This document shows, in pieces, positions 10,301 through 20,679 of a stretch of 64,000 nt of DNA; position 1 is the first letter of the stretch, and each line of letters begins with the position of its first letter. The position numbers were made by a program, and so were the translations under genes. Source of the DNA: Roseiarcus sp963794655 (lineage in GTDB: Bacteria > Pseudomonadota > Alphaproteobacteria > Rhizobiales > Beijerinckiaceae); assembly GCA_963794655.1 (NCBI GenBank), contig CAWCEV010000006.1, positions 2,595,604-2,659,603 on the forward strand, given 5' to 3'. Below the pieces are notes generated by a model. That model was not told the origin of the DNA and did no database searches. It worked only from the letters and a program-made list of their open reading frames with translations.

Positions 10301-10533
10301 GGCCGATCCTGATGACTTCGCTGGCCACGCTGCTGGGCATGATCCCGATGGCCCTCGGGGTTGAAGCCGGAAGCGAGCAATATGCACCGCTGGCTCGCGC
10401 CATCATCGGCGGATTGGCTGTGTCGGTCGCGGCCACCGTTTTCCTGGTTCCGGCTGTGTATCTGATCATCCACGGCAGACGGGAACGAAAAGCAGCGGCG
10501 CGTAAGAGGACCGCAATGTTTTCAGCGTCATGA
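7342..10533 (+). pseudogene. RND (HAE1/AcrB-type) efflux transporter, copy 1, multiply frameshifted
   Basis: Starts MPKFALDYPYF and, read across frames, covers a full RND pump of about 1,060 aa: TM1, porter domain, the TM4 motif RLIDNSVVVLENIF, the second periplasmic loop and the C-terminal helices. Comparison with copy 2 shows eight single-base indels: insertions near 7610, 8815, 9028, 9107, 9932, 9944 and 10015 and a deletion near 9884. The pieces between them show no loss of conserved residues. The TM4 proton-relay site has Asp-Asn where AcrB has Asp-Asp; copy 2 has Asp-Asp. As given, the gene cannot make a full pump; recent inactivation or sequence error are the two readings. Confidence 0.9.
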
Positions 10534-10659
10534 AGGTGACAACACAGGATCTGCCAGGAAAGCCAGGACGTGACGAGATGAAGTGCGTGTGGAAGTTTTT
10601 AGTGAAAGCGAGAGAGACGGTAAAAACGGATTTCGTTATGCCATCTCCGGAGAGCACCA

Positions 10660-13600
10660 ATGCCTAAGTTCGCTCTGAAATACCCTTATTTCATTATCAT
10701 GGCTTGCCTGGTCGTGCTGATTATCGGTGTCACCAGTATTGCCGGCATGCCGGTGGACCTGTTTCCTAAGATCGATATGCCGGTGGTCGTAGTGGCAACC
10801 TTCTACTCCGGAATGCCGCCGGCCCAGATTGAAGCCGATATCACAGATACCTTCGAGCGCTTCTTTACCCTGGGGAGCAACATCGATCACACCGAATCGC
10901 GTTCCTTGACCGGCGTGAGTCTGATCAAGATTTACTTCAAGCCGGGGACCGATCCGAACGCTGCGCTGAGTAATATCGCCAATCTGGCGATGGCCGATCT
11001 GCGGCGGTTACCACCTGGCACGCTGCCTCCCGTGGTCCTGGGCATGGATGCGTCGAGCCAACCGGTTTGCCTGGTGACATTGAAGGGCCAGGGGCTCAAT
11101 GAGACAGATCTAAAGGATCTGGCACAGTTTCAGGTGCGTAACCAGATTTCCAATGTTCCCGGGAGCGTCGGTGCCTCAACCCTTTGGCGGCCGCTACCGG
11201 CAGATCATGGTCTATGTCGACCCGTTGAAGCTTGAAGCGCACAACATGAGCCTTATGGATGTGGTTCACGCGGTGAACAACTCCAATCTGATTCTGCCCG
11301 CGGGCGATGTGCGTATCGGTACCAAGGACTTACAACATCTACGCCAACAGCCAGGTGCCTACCCCAGAAGCGATCAACGACCTGCCGCTGAAATCTGTTG
11401 GTAATGCGTCAGTTCTGGTAGGCGATATCGGCAAGGCCGAGGATTCCGGGACGATCCAGACCAACATCGTCCGCATCGACGGGCAGCAGTCTGTATACAT
11501 CCCGGTGTTGAAGCAGGGCGGTGACAGCAATACCATCACCATCGTCGATGGAATGAAGAGCGCCATCAAAACTTTGGTCGACATCCCATCTCAGCTCAAA
11601 ACCGCCGTGGTGTTCGATCAATCCCTGTTCGTCAAGTCCGCCATCAAGAATCTGATCAAGGAAGCCACGATCGGCCTGGTGCTCACCGGCATCATGATTT
11701 TGGTGTTTCTGGGAAGCCCGCGCGCGACCTTCGCGGTTCTTCTCTCCATCCCGCTGTCGGCAATGATGTGCCTGGTGATCATGAACGCGACTGGGGGATC
11801 GATCAATACCATGCTGTTGGGGGGCCTGGCGCTGGCGTTTTCCCGCCTGATCGACGACTCTGTCGTGGTGCTGGAAAACATCTTCCGCTATATGGAGATG
11901 GGGGAGGCTCCGCACATTGCAGCGGAAAAGGGTGGCATGGAAGTATCCCTCGCCGTTCTCGCGGCCACCTCGACCACATCGATCGTCTTTTTTCCAGTGA
12001 CATTTTTCGCCGGGGTGAGCAAATATATTTTTACCGATCTGGCCCTGGGCGTAGTGCTCTCGATTTTCGCTTCCTACATTTTCGCCATGACCGTGGTGCC
12101 GCTCTATTGCTCCAAGTTCATCCACATTTCGCACGAACCCGTACATGAAGGATCGAAACCACCTTCGTTCTTCCGCCGATTCGAGTTAAAGTTCAACGAC
12201 TACTTCCACCGCATGCTGGACTATTACGAGATCCAGGTGACACGCACCTTGAGACGCCCCGGACTCTCGGCGCTGGTAATTTTTGGCGGAGTGGCCCTGA
12301 TACTGATCGGACTGTTTCCCTTCCTTGGCCGATCCTATTTCCCGCGCACCGATCCCGGCCAGTTTGTGATCAATATCAAATGCCCCAGCGGCTCACGCAT
12401 CGAAGTGAGCAACCAATATATTGCCCAGGTGGAAAATGAGATCCGCGACGTTGTCCCAGCCGAAGATCTGGGCATGATCGTGTCGAACATCGGCATCACC
12501 CCCGATCTGTCCGCGATCTATACGAGCAACTCGGCTATGGATACAGCCTTTGTCCAGGTGAGCCTCAAGGAAGACCACAAAGTTGGGAGTTATGAATACA
12601 TGGAGCGGGTTCGCCGCAAGCTGGCGGACGGACATGCCGCAGCTGACCACCTACTTCCAGGCCGGCGGCCTGGTTGACTCGGTCATCAACCAGGGCCTGC
12701 CGGCGCCTATCGATATTCAGGTCAGCGGCAACGATCTTAACCAGTCATTCGATATCGCACGCCAGATCGCAACGCAAGTCAAGGGGCTAAAGAATGTCAG
12801 CGATGTGCTGATTCCTCAGGACCTCAAGTATCCGGGGCTGCAGCTCAAGATTGACCGCGAGCGCGCCAGCCTTATCAATGTGTCGCCCAAGGAAGTTGTA
12901 GACAATGTCATCACCGCCATGACTTCCAATGGCATGATCGCGCCGAGTTACTGGATCGATCCTCAGACCGGCAACAACTACATGCTGACCGTGCAGTATT
13001 TCGACAAGAAAATTGGTTCCATGAGCATGGAAGATTTCAAGCAGATTCCGTTGCGCGCCAGTACGGTTACGAACTACACGCCTCTGCAGTCGGTAGCCGA
13101 CATCAAGGAGATCAACACGCCGACGGAAGTGGACCACTACCAGATTCGCCGCGATTATCGACGTGTATGTCATGCCCTCGACGGAAACGCTGGTCGGCGT
13201 CAGCCGTGATGTAAACAAAGTGATCAAGAACATCGACAAGCCGCGCAACATCCGCATAACGGTTCGCGGTGCCGTCGTTAACATGAATCAGTCCTTCACC
13301 AGATTCGCCATCGGCCTGCTGTTGTCGATCGCGTTAGTCTATTTGATTCTCATGGCGCAGTTCACGTCATTTGTCGATCCATTCATCATTCTTATGGCGA
13401 TCCCGCCCGGCCTGGCCGGCGTGGTGCTGATTCTGCTCACCACCGGCAGCACGCTGAACATCATGTCGTTAATGGGTGTCATCATGATGACCGGCATCGT
13501 CGTCTCCAACAGCATTTTGATTGTCGAGTTTGCGGGCCTGCTGCATGAGCAGGGCAAGCCGGTGTTGGAGGCAGTGGTCCAATCCTGCAAGATCCGCTTG

Positions 13601-13816
13601 CGTCCGATCCTGATGACATCCCTGGCTACGCTGCTCGGCATGATGCCGATGGCGCTTGGTCTAGAGGCCGGGAGCGAACAGTACGCGCCGCTGGCACGAG
13701 CCATTATCGGTGGACTGGCGGTATCTGTCGTGGTTACGGTCTTCCTTGTTCCTGCGGTGTACCTGCTGGTCCATGGCAGACATGAACAGAAGCCGGCCCT
13801 TGCAGGAGAGGTATAG
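10660..13816 (+). pseudogene. RND (HAE1/AcrB-type) efflux transporter, copy 2, frameshifted
   Basis: Tandem paralogue of the preceding gene (start MPKFALKYPYF), about 1,050 aa when frames are joined. The two copies look nearly identical in protein but differ at many synonymous sites. Four single-base insertions break the frame, near 11160 (GGG for GG before AGC), 11330 (extra T in GACTTACAAC), 12630 (extra G) and 13153 (extra G); each shifts by +1. TM4 reads RLIDDSVVVLENIF, keeping both Asp of the proton relay. It begins 126 bp after copy 1 and ends 6 bp before the outer-membrane factor, so it sits within the same transcription unit. Confidence 0.9.
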
Positions 13817-13822
13817 GTCCAA

Positions 13823-15274
13823 ATGACACAACAAGCGAAAACCCGTACTCGTGCATACGCATTTGCACTCTTGCTTGCGGTCGGCGGACTGGCGACGGTG
13901 GCCGCGCAGACTACACACGCTACCCCATTGCTGCCGGACGCGCCTTCTCGTCCGCTGCTAGCCGTCGCAAGCGCGCAGCAAGGGTCCCCGCCAGCTGCTC
14001 CGAGCCAATCCTCACCAGTACCCGTAAATAGTCAAGGCGGGAGTCCGCATCCGCATTTGACTCGCGCAGAAGCTGAGCAGATGGCGATCAAGAATAATCC
14101 CAGGGTCAGCATCGGCCGCCTGCTTGCACTGGCCCAGCACCAAGTAGTTCGGGAAACAAGGTCGGCAGAACTGCCGACAGCCAATGGGAGCATCACCGCG
14201 ATGGACGCGAATAACGCGAGTCGCATCTCCTCCGGTTCTCTCACCGCTTCGCGCCTTTTCGAGCACGCGGGCGCGGGGGGCAATTTTACGCAACTGATCA
14301 CGGATTTTGGCAAAACCAGTAATCTCGTGGCCTCGTCAAAGCTGACCGAACAGGCCCGCAACGCAAGTGCGCTGGCAACCACGGAAGACATAGTCATTGC
14401 AGCAGACCAGGCGTTCTATAACGCCTTGGAGGCACAGGCGCTGCTCAAGGTAGCACAACAGAATGTAGACACCAGGCAGACCACGCAGACGCAGGTCAAC
14501 CAGATGACGCAAAACAATCTCAAGTCAACCCTGGATTTGAGTTTTGCAAACGTCAATTTTTCGCAGGCGAAATTGTTACAACTCGATGCCCAAAACAACG
14601 CAGACTCAACCATGGCGGCTTTGGATGCAGTGCTGGGGCTTGATCGACAGGTGACCTATGAGCTGACAGAGAGCGGCGCGCCCGCGCCGCCGCCGCCGCC
14701 GGATGCGGACCAGCTCATTCAACTTGCGTTGCAACAACGGCCGGACCTACAGGCGCTCAACTATGACCAGCAGGCGGCCGTCAGGTTCAGCCGGGCTCAA
14801 CGGGATCAGAAATTGCCTAGCATCAGCGCTGCAGGCACAGTTGGCAGTGTTCCCGTTCGGCCTGACCAGTATTACACCTCGAACTGGTGGGGGGGCGTCG
14901 GCATAAACATGAATGTGCCGATTTTCAACGGATTTCTTTTCTCGGCCCAGGCGAAGGAGGCGACGATTCGTGCTCAGGCCGCCTCGGAACAAAGCCGTGA
15001 ACTGCGCGACCAGATTGTTCGCGATGTTCGTACTTCGTGGTTGGCCACGAATACGGCGTTCCAGCGCCTCAGCGTGACCGCCGAACTTCTGCAACAGGCG
15101 AACCTGGCATTGACGCTCGCCCAAACACGATACCGGCTCGGGCTCAGCTCGATCGTTGAGTTAAGCCAAGCGGAATTTCAACAGACAGACGCCGCCATCA
15201 GTAATACGAACGCGCAATACCAATATCGGCTTACGCTCGCGACGCTCAACTATCAGATTGGAGCAACCCCATGA
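13823..15274 (+). CDS. TolC-like outer-membrane efflux protein (OEP family)
   Basis: 483-aa outer-membrane channel expected to complete the tripartite RND pump encoded upstream. A signal peptide (about 1-28) precedes a low-complexity Pro/Ala/Ser linker and two OEP repeats: the first from LTRAEAEQMAIKNNPRVSIG (about residue 73), the second beginning near DADQLIQLALQQRPDLQAL (about 293). Long coiled-coil helices such as ATEDIVIAADQAFYNALEAQ and the closing AQTRYRLGLSSIVELSQAE are typical. GCAGGAGAGG lies just upstream of the ATG. Its stop overlaps the LysR start (ATGATGG). The frame is undamaged, unlike the pump genes. Confidence 0.92.
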   Translation: MTQQAKTRTRAYAFALLLAVGGLATVAAQTTHATPLLPDAPSRPLLAVASAQQGSPPAAPSQSSPVPVNSQGGSPHPHLTRAEAEQMAIKNNPRVSIGRLLALAQHQVVRETRSAELPTANGSITAMDANNASRISSGSLTASRLFEHAGAGGNFTQLITDFGKTSNLVASSKLTEQARNASALATTEDIVIAADQAFYNALEAQALLKVAQQNVDTRQTTQTQVNQMTQNNLKSTLDLSFANVNFSQAKLLQLDAQNNADSTMAALDAVLGLDRQVTYELTESGAPAPPPPPDADQLIQLALQQRPDLQALNYDQQAAVRFSRAQRDQKLPSISAAGTVGSVPVRPDQYYTSNWWGGVGINMNVPIFNGFLFSAQAKEATIRAQAASEQSRELRDQIVRDVRTSWLATNTAFQRLSVTAELLQQANLALTLAQTRYRLGLSSIVELSQAEFQQTDAAISNTNAQYQYRLTLATLNYQIGATP

Positions 15275-16272
15275 TGGAAAACTTCAAGCTCAGAGTGTTC
15301 CGCGTGGTTGCAGATACGCTGAATTTTCGCAGAGCCGCCGAGGAACTTCGTCTGACGCAGCCGGCGGTCACGGCACAAATCAAGACTTTGGAAGAGAGCC
15401 TTGGCATTGCTTTGTTCGACCGCATAGGCCGGGATATCAATCTCACCCCGGCGGGCGTCACGTTGCTGCAATACGTGAGGCACATCGAGGCCATCACCAA
15501 CGAGGCCGTCGCAGCACTGGCTCCGTTTGGAGGCCAGGAGGGGATAGAGCTTCGTATCGGGGCGTCTCATACAATCGCGATTTACCTCTTGCCGAAGCTT
15601 CTTCCGCGGTTAGTAAGTGAATGGCCCAAACTGCGTATTCATGTCCTCGGCGGGAGCAGTAATGAGGTGCTGCACGCACTTACAACACACCAGATCAGTG
15701 TCGGTTTGATCGAGTCGCCGGCCTTCCGGCCTGACCTGAAGACCGAAGTATTCGGGGAAGACGAGTTGGCGCTCATTGTGCGGCCGGACCACCGCTGGAC
15801 GAAGAAACCCGTACTGCGGGCAGCAGAGTTGGTGCAGGCCCCCATACTGCTCAGGGAAGAGGGATCCGGCATGCGCCGCTTTGTTGAAGAATATCTCGAA
15901 CGAAATGGTGTTTTGCGGCAGCAGCTTCAGACGCCGATCGATATGAATTCGACGGAAGGAATCGTCTCCGCCGTCGAGGCTGGTCTTGGGGTGGGATTTG
16001 TGCCGAGCATGGCCCTGGAAAAGCCCTTACTGCTTGGCACAGTCAGGAAAATGGCGCTCGATAACGGTCCAATCAAGCGCCAGCTCAGCATCGTGCTGCT
16101 GAACGGCCCAGAACCACGGGGGCCGATTGGGCAATTGGTGGAGCTCCTACGACAATACACCCCGAAGCCAGTGCCGGTTCGAGATGGCAACGGTAGCCAT
16201 TCGCTGAAGCACCCGACCCTCGCTTGGAATCCTCCAGCCACCAAACTCCGAGCATGGGGCGGGACAGAATGA
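15271..16272 (+). CDS. LysR-family transcriptional regulator
   Basis: 333-aa LTTR. The winged helix-turn-helix occupies residues 1-62 (FRVVADTLNFRRAAEELRLT, QPAVTAQIKTLEE), followed by a linker helix and a periplasmic-binding-like effector domain (about 92-295; LRIGASHTIAIYLLPKLLP). A Pro-rich tail follows. It overlaps the outer-membrane factor stop by 4 nt, so it is translationally coupled to the efflux operon instead of being divergent from it, which is unusual for LTTRs and suggests autoregulation with the pump. The effector domain resembles the CysB/CbbR-like group; no ligand can be assigned. Confidence 0.93.
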   Translation: MMENFKLRVFRVVADTLNFRRAAEELRLTQPAVTAQIKTLEESLGIALFDRIGRDINLTPAGVTLLQYVRHIEAITNEAVAALAPFGGQEGIELRIGASHTIAIYLLPKLLPRLVSEWPKLRIHVLGGSSNEVLHALTTHQISVGLIESPAFRPDLKTEVFGEDELALIVRPDHRWTKKPVLRAAELVQAPILLREEGSGMRRFVEEYLERNGVLRQQLQTPIDMNSTEGIVSAVEAGLGVGFVPSMALEKPLLLGTVRKMALDNGPIKRQLSIVLLNGPEPRGPIGQLVELLRQYTPKPVPVRDGNGSHSLKHPTLAWNPPATKLRAWGGTE

Positions 16273-16372
16273 ACGTCCCTGGGTTCACCCTGGCGAAGAC
16301 CGAATGTACGCAGCCGTAAGCGCGATCGCTTTGTCCGTTCTTTGGATCAGCTTGTTGACCGGGAGATAAACG

Positions 16373-17260
16373 ATGCCACTTATCGGCGAAACGCCGGAGT
16401 TAGACTTGAACGCGGTGATCTTCGGGACGGATTTTTCTCTCTGTTCCCAGAATGCGGGTTTCTACGCGGGTCTTCTGGCCCAGTACCTGACCGCGAAACT
16501 GGTGATTGCTCACGCATTCACCCTATCGCAAGCTGCGTTGGAAGTGGAAATCCATCGTGATCTGGTGAGCCAGCAACGCAGAGATCTGAAGGCTCTTCTG
16601 GACCAAAAGATTGCCACGCTGACGCCCAAATCAACGGAGGCGCTTCCCATTCTCCTGGATGGTGACCCGAAGGACGTGCTCCCTAAGCTGGCTGACGAGT
16701 ATAAGCCATCGCTTGTCGTCCTCGGCACCCATGGCGGTGGCTGGATCGAGAGAGAAATTATTGGGTCGGTTGCTGAACGAGTTCTTCGATCCACCCGGTG
16801 GCCCACGATGACGGTCGGTCCGCAAGTAAAGCCGGCGACGTCGCGAACGTTGCCATTTTGCCGCATCCTCTATGCCACAGACCTTAGTCCTGCGGCTGCC
16901 AGGGCTGCAGTCTTTGCGGTTTCACTTGCGAAGGTCATGGGATCGAGTATTGATGTACTCAACGTAATCGACCGCAGCGCCGTCCTTCATCCGGACCATT
17001 TGAATGAGACGCGAAAGAAGTTCTACAGCGCTCTGGACGCAGTTGTGCCAGATGAGGCGAAAGAATTTTGCGATCCCAGGACGTTCGTAGCGGTTGGCGA
17101 TGCACACGAGCAGATTCTGCAGCACATAGAGGAGCGATCGATCGACTTGCTGGTTCTGGGAATCCGCAAAACTTCGCACTTGGGGATGGAGACGAGGACG
17201 TCGGGGGCTTTTCAGCTCATTATCGATTCTCAATGCCCTGTTCTTACCGTTACCGGGTAG
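16373..17260 (+). CDS. Tandem-domain universal stress protein (UspA family)
   Basis: 295-aa cytoplasmic protein with two Usp domains (about 12-148 and 160-295). Domain 1 carries the nucleotide-binding signature in GTHGGGWIEREIIGS, fitting G-x2-G-x9-GS, so it probably binds ATP. Domain 2 has LGIRKTSHLGMETRTSG in the same place, a degenerate version. Each domain starts with the expected beta strand (VIFGTDFS; ILYATDLS). It stands 100 bp after the LysR gene and 23 bp before a small membrane-protein gene in the same direction. Confidence 0.92.
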   Translation: MPLIGETPELDLNAVIFGTDFSLCSQNAGFYAGLLAQYLTAKLVIAHAFTLSQAALEVEIHRDLVSQQRRDLKALLDQKIATLTPKSTEALPILLDGDPKDVLPKLADEYKPSLVVLGTHGGGWIEREIIGSVAERVLRSTRWPTMTVGPQVKPATSRTLPFCRILYATDLSPAAARAAVFAVSLAKVMGSSIDVLNVIDRSAVLHPDHLNETRKKFYSALDAVVPDEAKEFCDPRTFVAVGDAHEQILQHIEERSIDLLVLGIRKTSHLGMETRTSGAFQLIIDSQCPVLTVTG

Positions 17261-17283
17261 GCCGGTGGTCGATTCGTGATGAG

Positions 17284-17688
17284 ATGGCCATGAAAAAAGC
17301 CAAACGGCAAAAACAAATAAGCCAGGATTCTACGCCCATGGCCGTGGTAATCGCCGCGCTTTGTGGCGCGACAGCTCTTTACTGCGGCGAGATCATCTAC
17401 GACAACATCAAGGACTCCGGAGCGCCGGACCTTCGTCAACTGCCCGGGTGGCGCGCCCACATGGCAATGGCCTGTCTCGGAACTCTTAGCTTTGTCGTTT
17501 CTCTATTCCTACTGGAAAGTTTAGGCCGGCGCTCCAAAAGCAGAGCTTTGCGATCCACCGTTCCGTGGTTACCCTTGGTGGGACTGACCGGCGTGGCCAC
17601 CGCGGTCCATATCCCGATCTACGTGGTGGCGCTGCTCATCGTTCTCTATAGCCCGTGGGCGTACTTACGCACGCGTCCGGCCCGATAA
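17284..17688 (+). CDS. Small membrane protein, three predicted helices
   Basis: 134-aa protein of unknown function. Start chosen at the ATG giving MAMKKAKRQKQ, 23 bp after the Usp gene; longer in-frame starts would run back through that gene. A basic N-terminus precedes helices at about 19-38, 58-78 and 93-122, and the protein ends in basic residues (RTRPAR), suggesting cytoplasmic ends. Probably co-transcribed with the stress protein. It converges on the VWFA gene, with only 31 bp between the two stops. Confidence 0.7.
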   Translation: MAMKKAKRQKQISQDSTPMAVVIAALCGATALYCGEIIYDNIKDSGAPDLRQLPGWRAHMAMACLGTLSFVVSLFLLESLGRRSKSRALRSTVPWLPLVGLTGVATAVHIPIYVVALLIVLYSPWAYLRTRPAR

Positions 17689-17719
17689 GGCTCACAGAAT
17701 GATGTGCCTATAGAAATGC

Positions 17720-19324
17720 CTAGCCTGGTGGAGTTACTGGTGTTTCCTGCTTCTGCAAGCGTGGAACGAGCACAGGCTGAGGAGTGGGCGCCTCCGGGGC
17801 TGCATCTATTGTCTTGCGGTCCAACTCTGCGGCCCCTATTCGTTGGCTATCCGCGGTTTGAATCACCACACGCACAGTCTGAGTTTTGTGTGGATAGCGT
17901 AGTGTCACCGCCAGACGCGTCGGCATCTCGGCTAGACGCGCCGCGTCCTGGGTGTTTGCTGTTACTGTCACGGTCTCCAATTTCGAAGCGAGAATGTCTC
18001 TGGCTTCGGCCAGGCTCGCCGCCGCCAGGGTCAAGTTGCTCGTACTCTTACCATCTTCTGCAGGTTCCCAGTTACCCGTATCCGGTTTCAGCAGCACCGT
18101 GAAGTCCAGGGTACGGGTATCTGGGTGTCGCACCACGCCTTCAATTGCCACGCGAAGAGCCTGGAAGGGGATGGTGGAACGCGCCGCTTCGACCAGGTTG
18201 ACCATGGTTTGCTGCCGGGGATCGACCGGCGCCCCTTTAGCGGGTGCGAAGTATCCGGCCTTGGTCACCGCATGCAGATTCGGGTCACGGAGGGTCACGC
18301 GGATCCGCCGGAATTTGCCATCCGCATCGCCCTCGGCCGGCTGGTAGGTGAGGGTATAGTATTCCGAGCCCAGCTGCTGCGACCGCGCGATCTCCCGGTC
18401 CACGTCGTTGCGATTGTAGAAGAGTTTGCCTCCGGTCTCGTTCACGAACACTCCGTAATTGATATCGCCGGCAAAGGGATCGTCGTCGTCGCCAATATCA
18501 ACGGCCGCAGAGCCCTCACTCAGGGTGATGGCGGGCCCGCTGACCGAGAGCCCCGGATAAATCACGAAGAGGCTGATGCGCGCGTCCACCAACATGTTCG
18601 TGGTGTCACGGGCATACTGATTCAGCTCCTCTACAATGGGCCCGACCAGGCCGTCGACATAGAGACTGGGACCGCCGTGTCCCACCCAGACGATGTTCTT
18701 TCGCCCCGGCACCCCCTTATTTTGCAGGGCGATCTGTTGCAGCGCGTCGATCGATTGCCCAAACCGTTCAGGGTAGAAGGCGCCGTTCATCATTTTGTAG
18801 GGCAGCGCGGCCGGGACATGATCCAGTGCGTACAGCAGGTCCTCCTTGTTCCGGGTGTAACCCTGCACCATCTCCAGGGACTCATTACCCAACACCATTA
18901 ACTCGGCCGGCGAACTCAATCTCGACGGCTGCGCCGTCAGGTATTTGCGCATGGAATAGCGTATGTACGCGAAGTCCTCGAATCTCGAGTTCAGGAGATC
19001 CAACACCAGGATGGTCAGAGGAGCTTTGCCGGCCGGGTTATCGTCTGCAGCATTAGAGTCCGCTACGTGGGCCTGCGGCGCTTCGAAGGAAAAGATCTTC
19101 TGCGGCTTTTTTTCTTCGGTGATGGTGAAGTCGTCTTTGGTGAGCCCGTTTACCACGATGTGGCCTTTTTTATCCAGGACCGTCACATCCAGAAATACCA
19201 GGCGTGAGGTAACTCGAATCGTGGGTACATTTGGGGCCCCCGCTGGCTGCTGCGCTTTCAAGGCCTGAGGGTAGAACACGCTGAGCAGCATCAACCCACA
19301 CAGGAACGACCAAATAGATGGCAT
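17720..19324 (-). CDS. VWFA-related Acidobacterial-domain protein, secreted
   Basis: 534-aa protein of the VWFA-related Acidobacterial domain family (TIGR03436). Signal peptide 1-24 (ends ALKAQQ), then a beta-strand block introducing the domain (VTSRLVFLDVTVLDKKGHIV, TKDDFTITEEKKPQKI) and a von Willebrand A fold beginning TILVLDLLNSRFEDFAY. The metal-site motif DxSxS is replaced by DLLNS, as I recall being usual in this family. The C-terminal third (about 350-534) is a separate Ig-like or beta-rich region with Pro-rich tail. Likely exported; role unknown. It is divergent from the VWFA-like gene at 19566 across a 241-bp intergenic region. Confidence 0.88.
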   Translation of the reverse strand: MPSIWSFLCGLMLLSVFYPQALKAQQPAGAPNVPTIRVTSRLVFLDVTVLDKKGHIVVNGLTKDDFTITEEKKPQKIFSFEAPQAHVADSNAADDNPAGKAPLTILVLDLLNSRFEDFAYIRYSMRKYLTAQPSRLSSPAELMVLGNESLEMVQGYTRNKEDLLYALDHVPAALPYKMMNGAFYPERFGQSIDALQQIALQNKGVPGRKNIVWVGHGGPSLYVDGLVGPIVEELNQYARDTTNMLVDARISLFVIYPGLSVSGPAITLSEGSAAVDIGDDDDPFAGDINYGVFVNETGGKLFYNRNDVDREIARSQQLGSEYYTLTYQPAEGDADGKFRRIRVTLRDPNLHAVTKAGYFAPAKGAPVDPRQQTMVNLVEAARSTIPFQALRVAIEGVVRHPDTRTLDFTVLLKPDTGNWEPAEDGKSTSNLTLAAASLAEARDILASKLETVTVTANTQDAARLAEMPTRLAVTLRYPHKTQTVRVVIQTADSQRIGAAELDRKTIDAAPEAPTPQPVLVPRLQKQETPVTPPG

Positions 19325-19384
19325 AGTGATCCTCAGCAGCCAGCTTACTCCCGCGACCCCATAGAATTATCATCGGTGGCTGCT

Positions 19385-19565
19385 TTTAGATGCTGAGCAA
19401 AACTTATTGCTCATAAGGGGAAGCGACTAAGGGACACCACTGGCGCGGCTAGCGTCGATCAATTTATTTATCAGCCATTTGTCACACTTCGACTTACACT
19501 TGTATGTTTGGCTGGGCTGTGCGGCTGCATCCTATTGGCTACGCCGTCGCACCGGGTGATGCAAA
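19385..19565 (+). promoter_or_regulatory. Conserved leader A upstream of a VWFA-type gene
   Basis: About 180 nt directly before the start at 19566 align with 24953-25137, the leader of the other plus-strand VWFA gene. Shared blocks include GCTGAGCAAAACTTATTGCTCATAAG / GCTGGGCAAACCTTATTACTCATAAG at the 5' side, TTGTCAGCCACTTGTTACAC-like sequence in the middle, TGTTTGGCTG, CTGTGCGGCTG and the final GGTGATGCAA just before the start codon. The coding parts that follow are much more diverged than the leaders. GAGCAAAACTTATTGCTC contains a 6-bp inverted repeat. It could hold a shared promoter and operator, or a structured 5' UTR. Confidence 0.6.
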
Positions 19566-20498
19566 ATGCGGGACAGGATTTCAAGCGTAATCGTTTTCGC
19601 GATTGCTTGCAGCACATTCCCCTTCTCCTCTGTGGCGCTTGCGCAGGAGACCGTAACGGTACATGCCGTAGTGACCGTCAGCACCAGGTTGAGCGACGGT
19701 GTGCTTCCCCTTCCGCGAAGGAGCATTTTTGTCGACCTGGGCCGTAAGCCACAGGAAGCCTTTAGCTGGATCCCGCTGCGCGGAACACGCGCAGGGCTGC
19801 AGCTTATCCTCCTGATCGATGATTCCCCCGGCTCAGTTCTCCATGCGAATGACATCGGAAACTTTATCGGAGCGCTGCCTCCGACCACGCAGCTAGCGGT
19901 CGGCTACATGCAGAACGGTCGAGCCAATATCGTACAATCCTTTACCAACGACCACGAATCGGCAGCCAGTGCACTACTGACACCATTGTCGATCACAGGG
20001 GCTTCCACCAATCGCTATCCGTGCCTTTCCGATTTGGTTACGCATTGGCCCGGTGAGAACCAGGATCTGCGGCGCGAGGTCATCATGATCACCGACGGCG
20101 TGGACCCATATTCCGGCTGGGCATCCTACTGTGCAGGCGGCGCCAAGGTGCTGGCCAGCATTTCCGACGCACAGAAATCCGGGGTTGTTGTCTATTCCAT
20201 ATTCCTGGCGGACACCTTACTCAGCGAAGAGGGTAGCCCGCCGGAGAAGGCCAGTGGCAGTTACCTCACTCAAGTTGCAAATGCTACCGGCGGCAAGGCC
20301 TACTCGTTGCGCGAGGGATATCAGGTTACAGTGGCCGCCTTCCTCTTCGACATACTATGTAAGCTCGATAATCAATATGACTTAAGCTTTACAACAGCAT
20401 CGAGAAACAGTCTGCAACCCTTCGCAGTTAGAACCACCGAGCCAGACATCAGGTTAAGAGCACCAGACAATATCTGGGCGAATTACCGCGATGAGTAG
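19566..20498 (+). CDS. VWFA-type secreted protein
   Basis: 310-aa exported protein. Signal peptide 1-26 (ending VALAQ) and an acidobacterial VWFA-like domain: a partial MIDAS in LILLIDDSPGS, a central strand REVIMITDGVDPYSGW and the helix KSGVVVYSIFLAD, all typical of VWA folds. It is shorter than the divergent 534-aa protein and lacks most of the N-terminal beta block. Start supported by alignment of the leader and signal peptide with the gene at 25138. No partner enzyme is next to it. Function unknown; exported VWA proteins often mediate protein-protein contact. Confidence 0.8.
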   Translation: MRDRISSVIVFAIACSTFPFSSVALAQETVTVHAVVTVSTRLSDGVLPLPRRSIFVDLGRKPQEAFSWIPLRGTRAGLQLILLIDDSPGSVLHANDIGNFIGALPPTTQLAVGYMQNGRANIVQSFTNDHESAASALLTPLSITGASTNRYPCLSDLVTHWPGENQDLRREVIMITDGVDPYSGWASYCAGGAKVLASISDAQKSGVVVYSIFLADTLLSEEGSPPEKASGSYLTQVANATGGKAYSLREGYQVTVAAFLFDILCKLDNQYDLSFTTASRNSLQPFAVRTTEPDIRLRAPDNIWANYRDE

Positions 20499-20679
20499 CA
20501 CTCACACCGAACTTGACGCAAGCGTTGCGGGACTCTCCCTGTTTGATCTCGGGTGCGCAAGAACCAAAACTTATGACCGTGACAGCCTGAAAGAGACGCC
20601 GGCTTCCTGGGTTCGGATGAAACATTTTTGCGAATGTGGCTGTCTAAGTAGTAGCTCCAGGTTGTAGTACAGAGGCGCG

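Noticed and set aside
7342..13816. Programmed ribosomal frameshifting in the RND genes
   Set aside because: Indel positions differ between the copies, there are up to eight per gene, and no slippery heptamer plus structure recurs.
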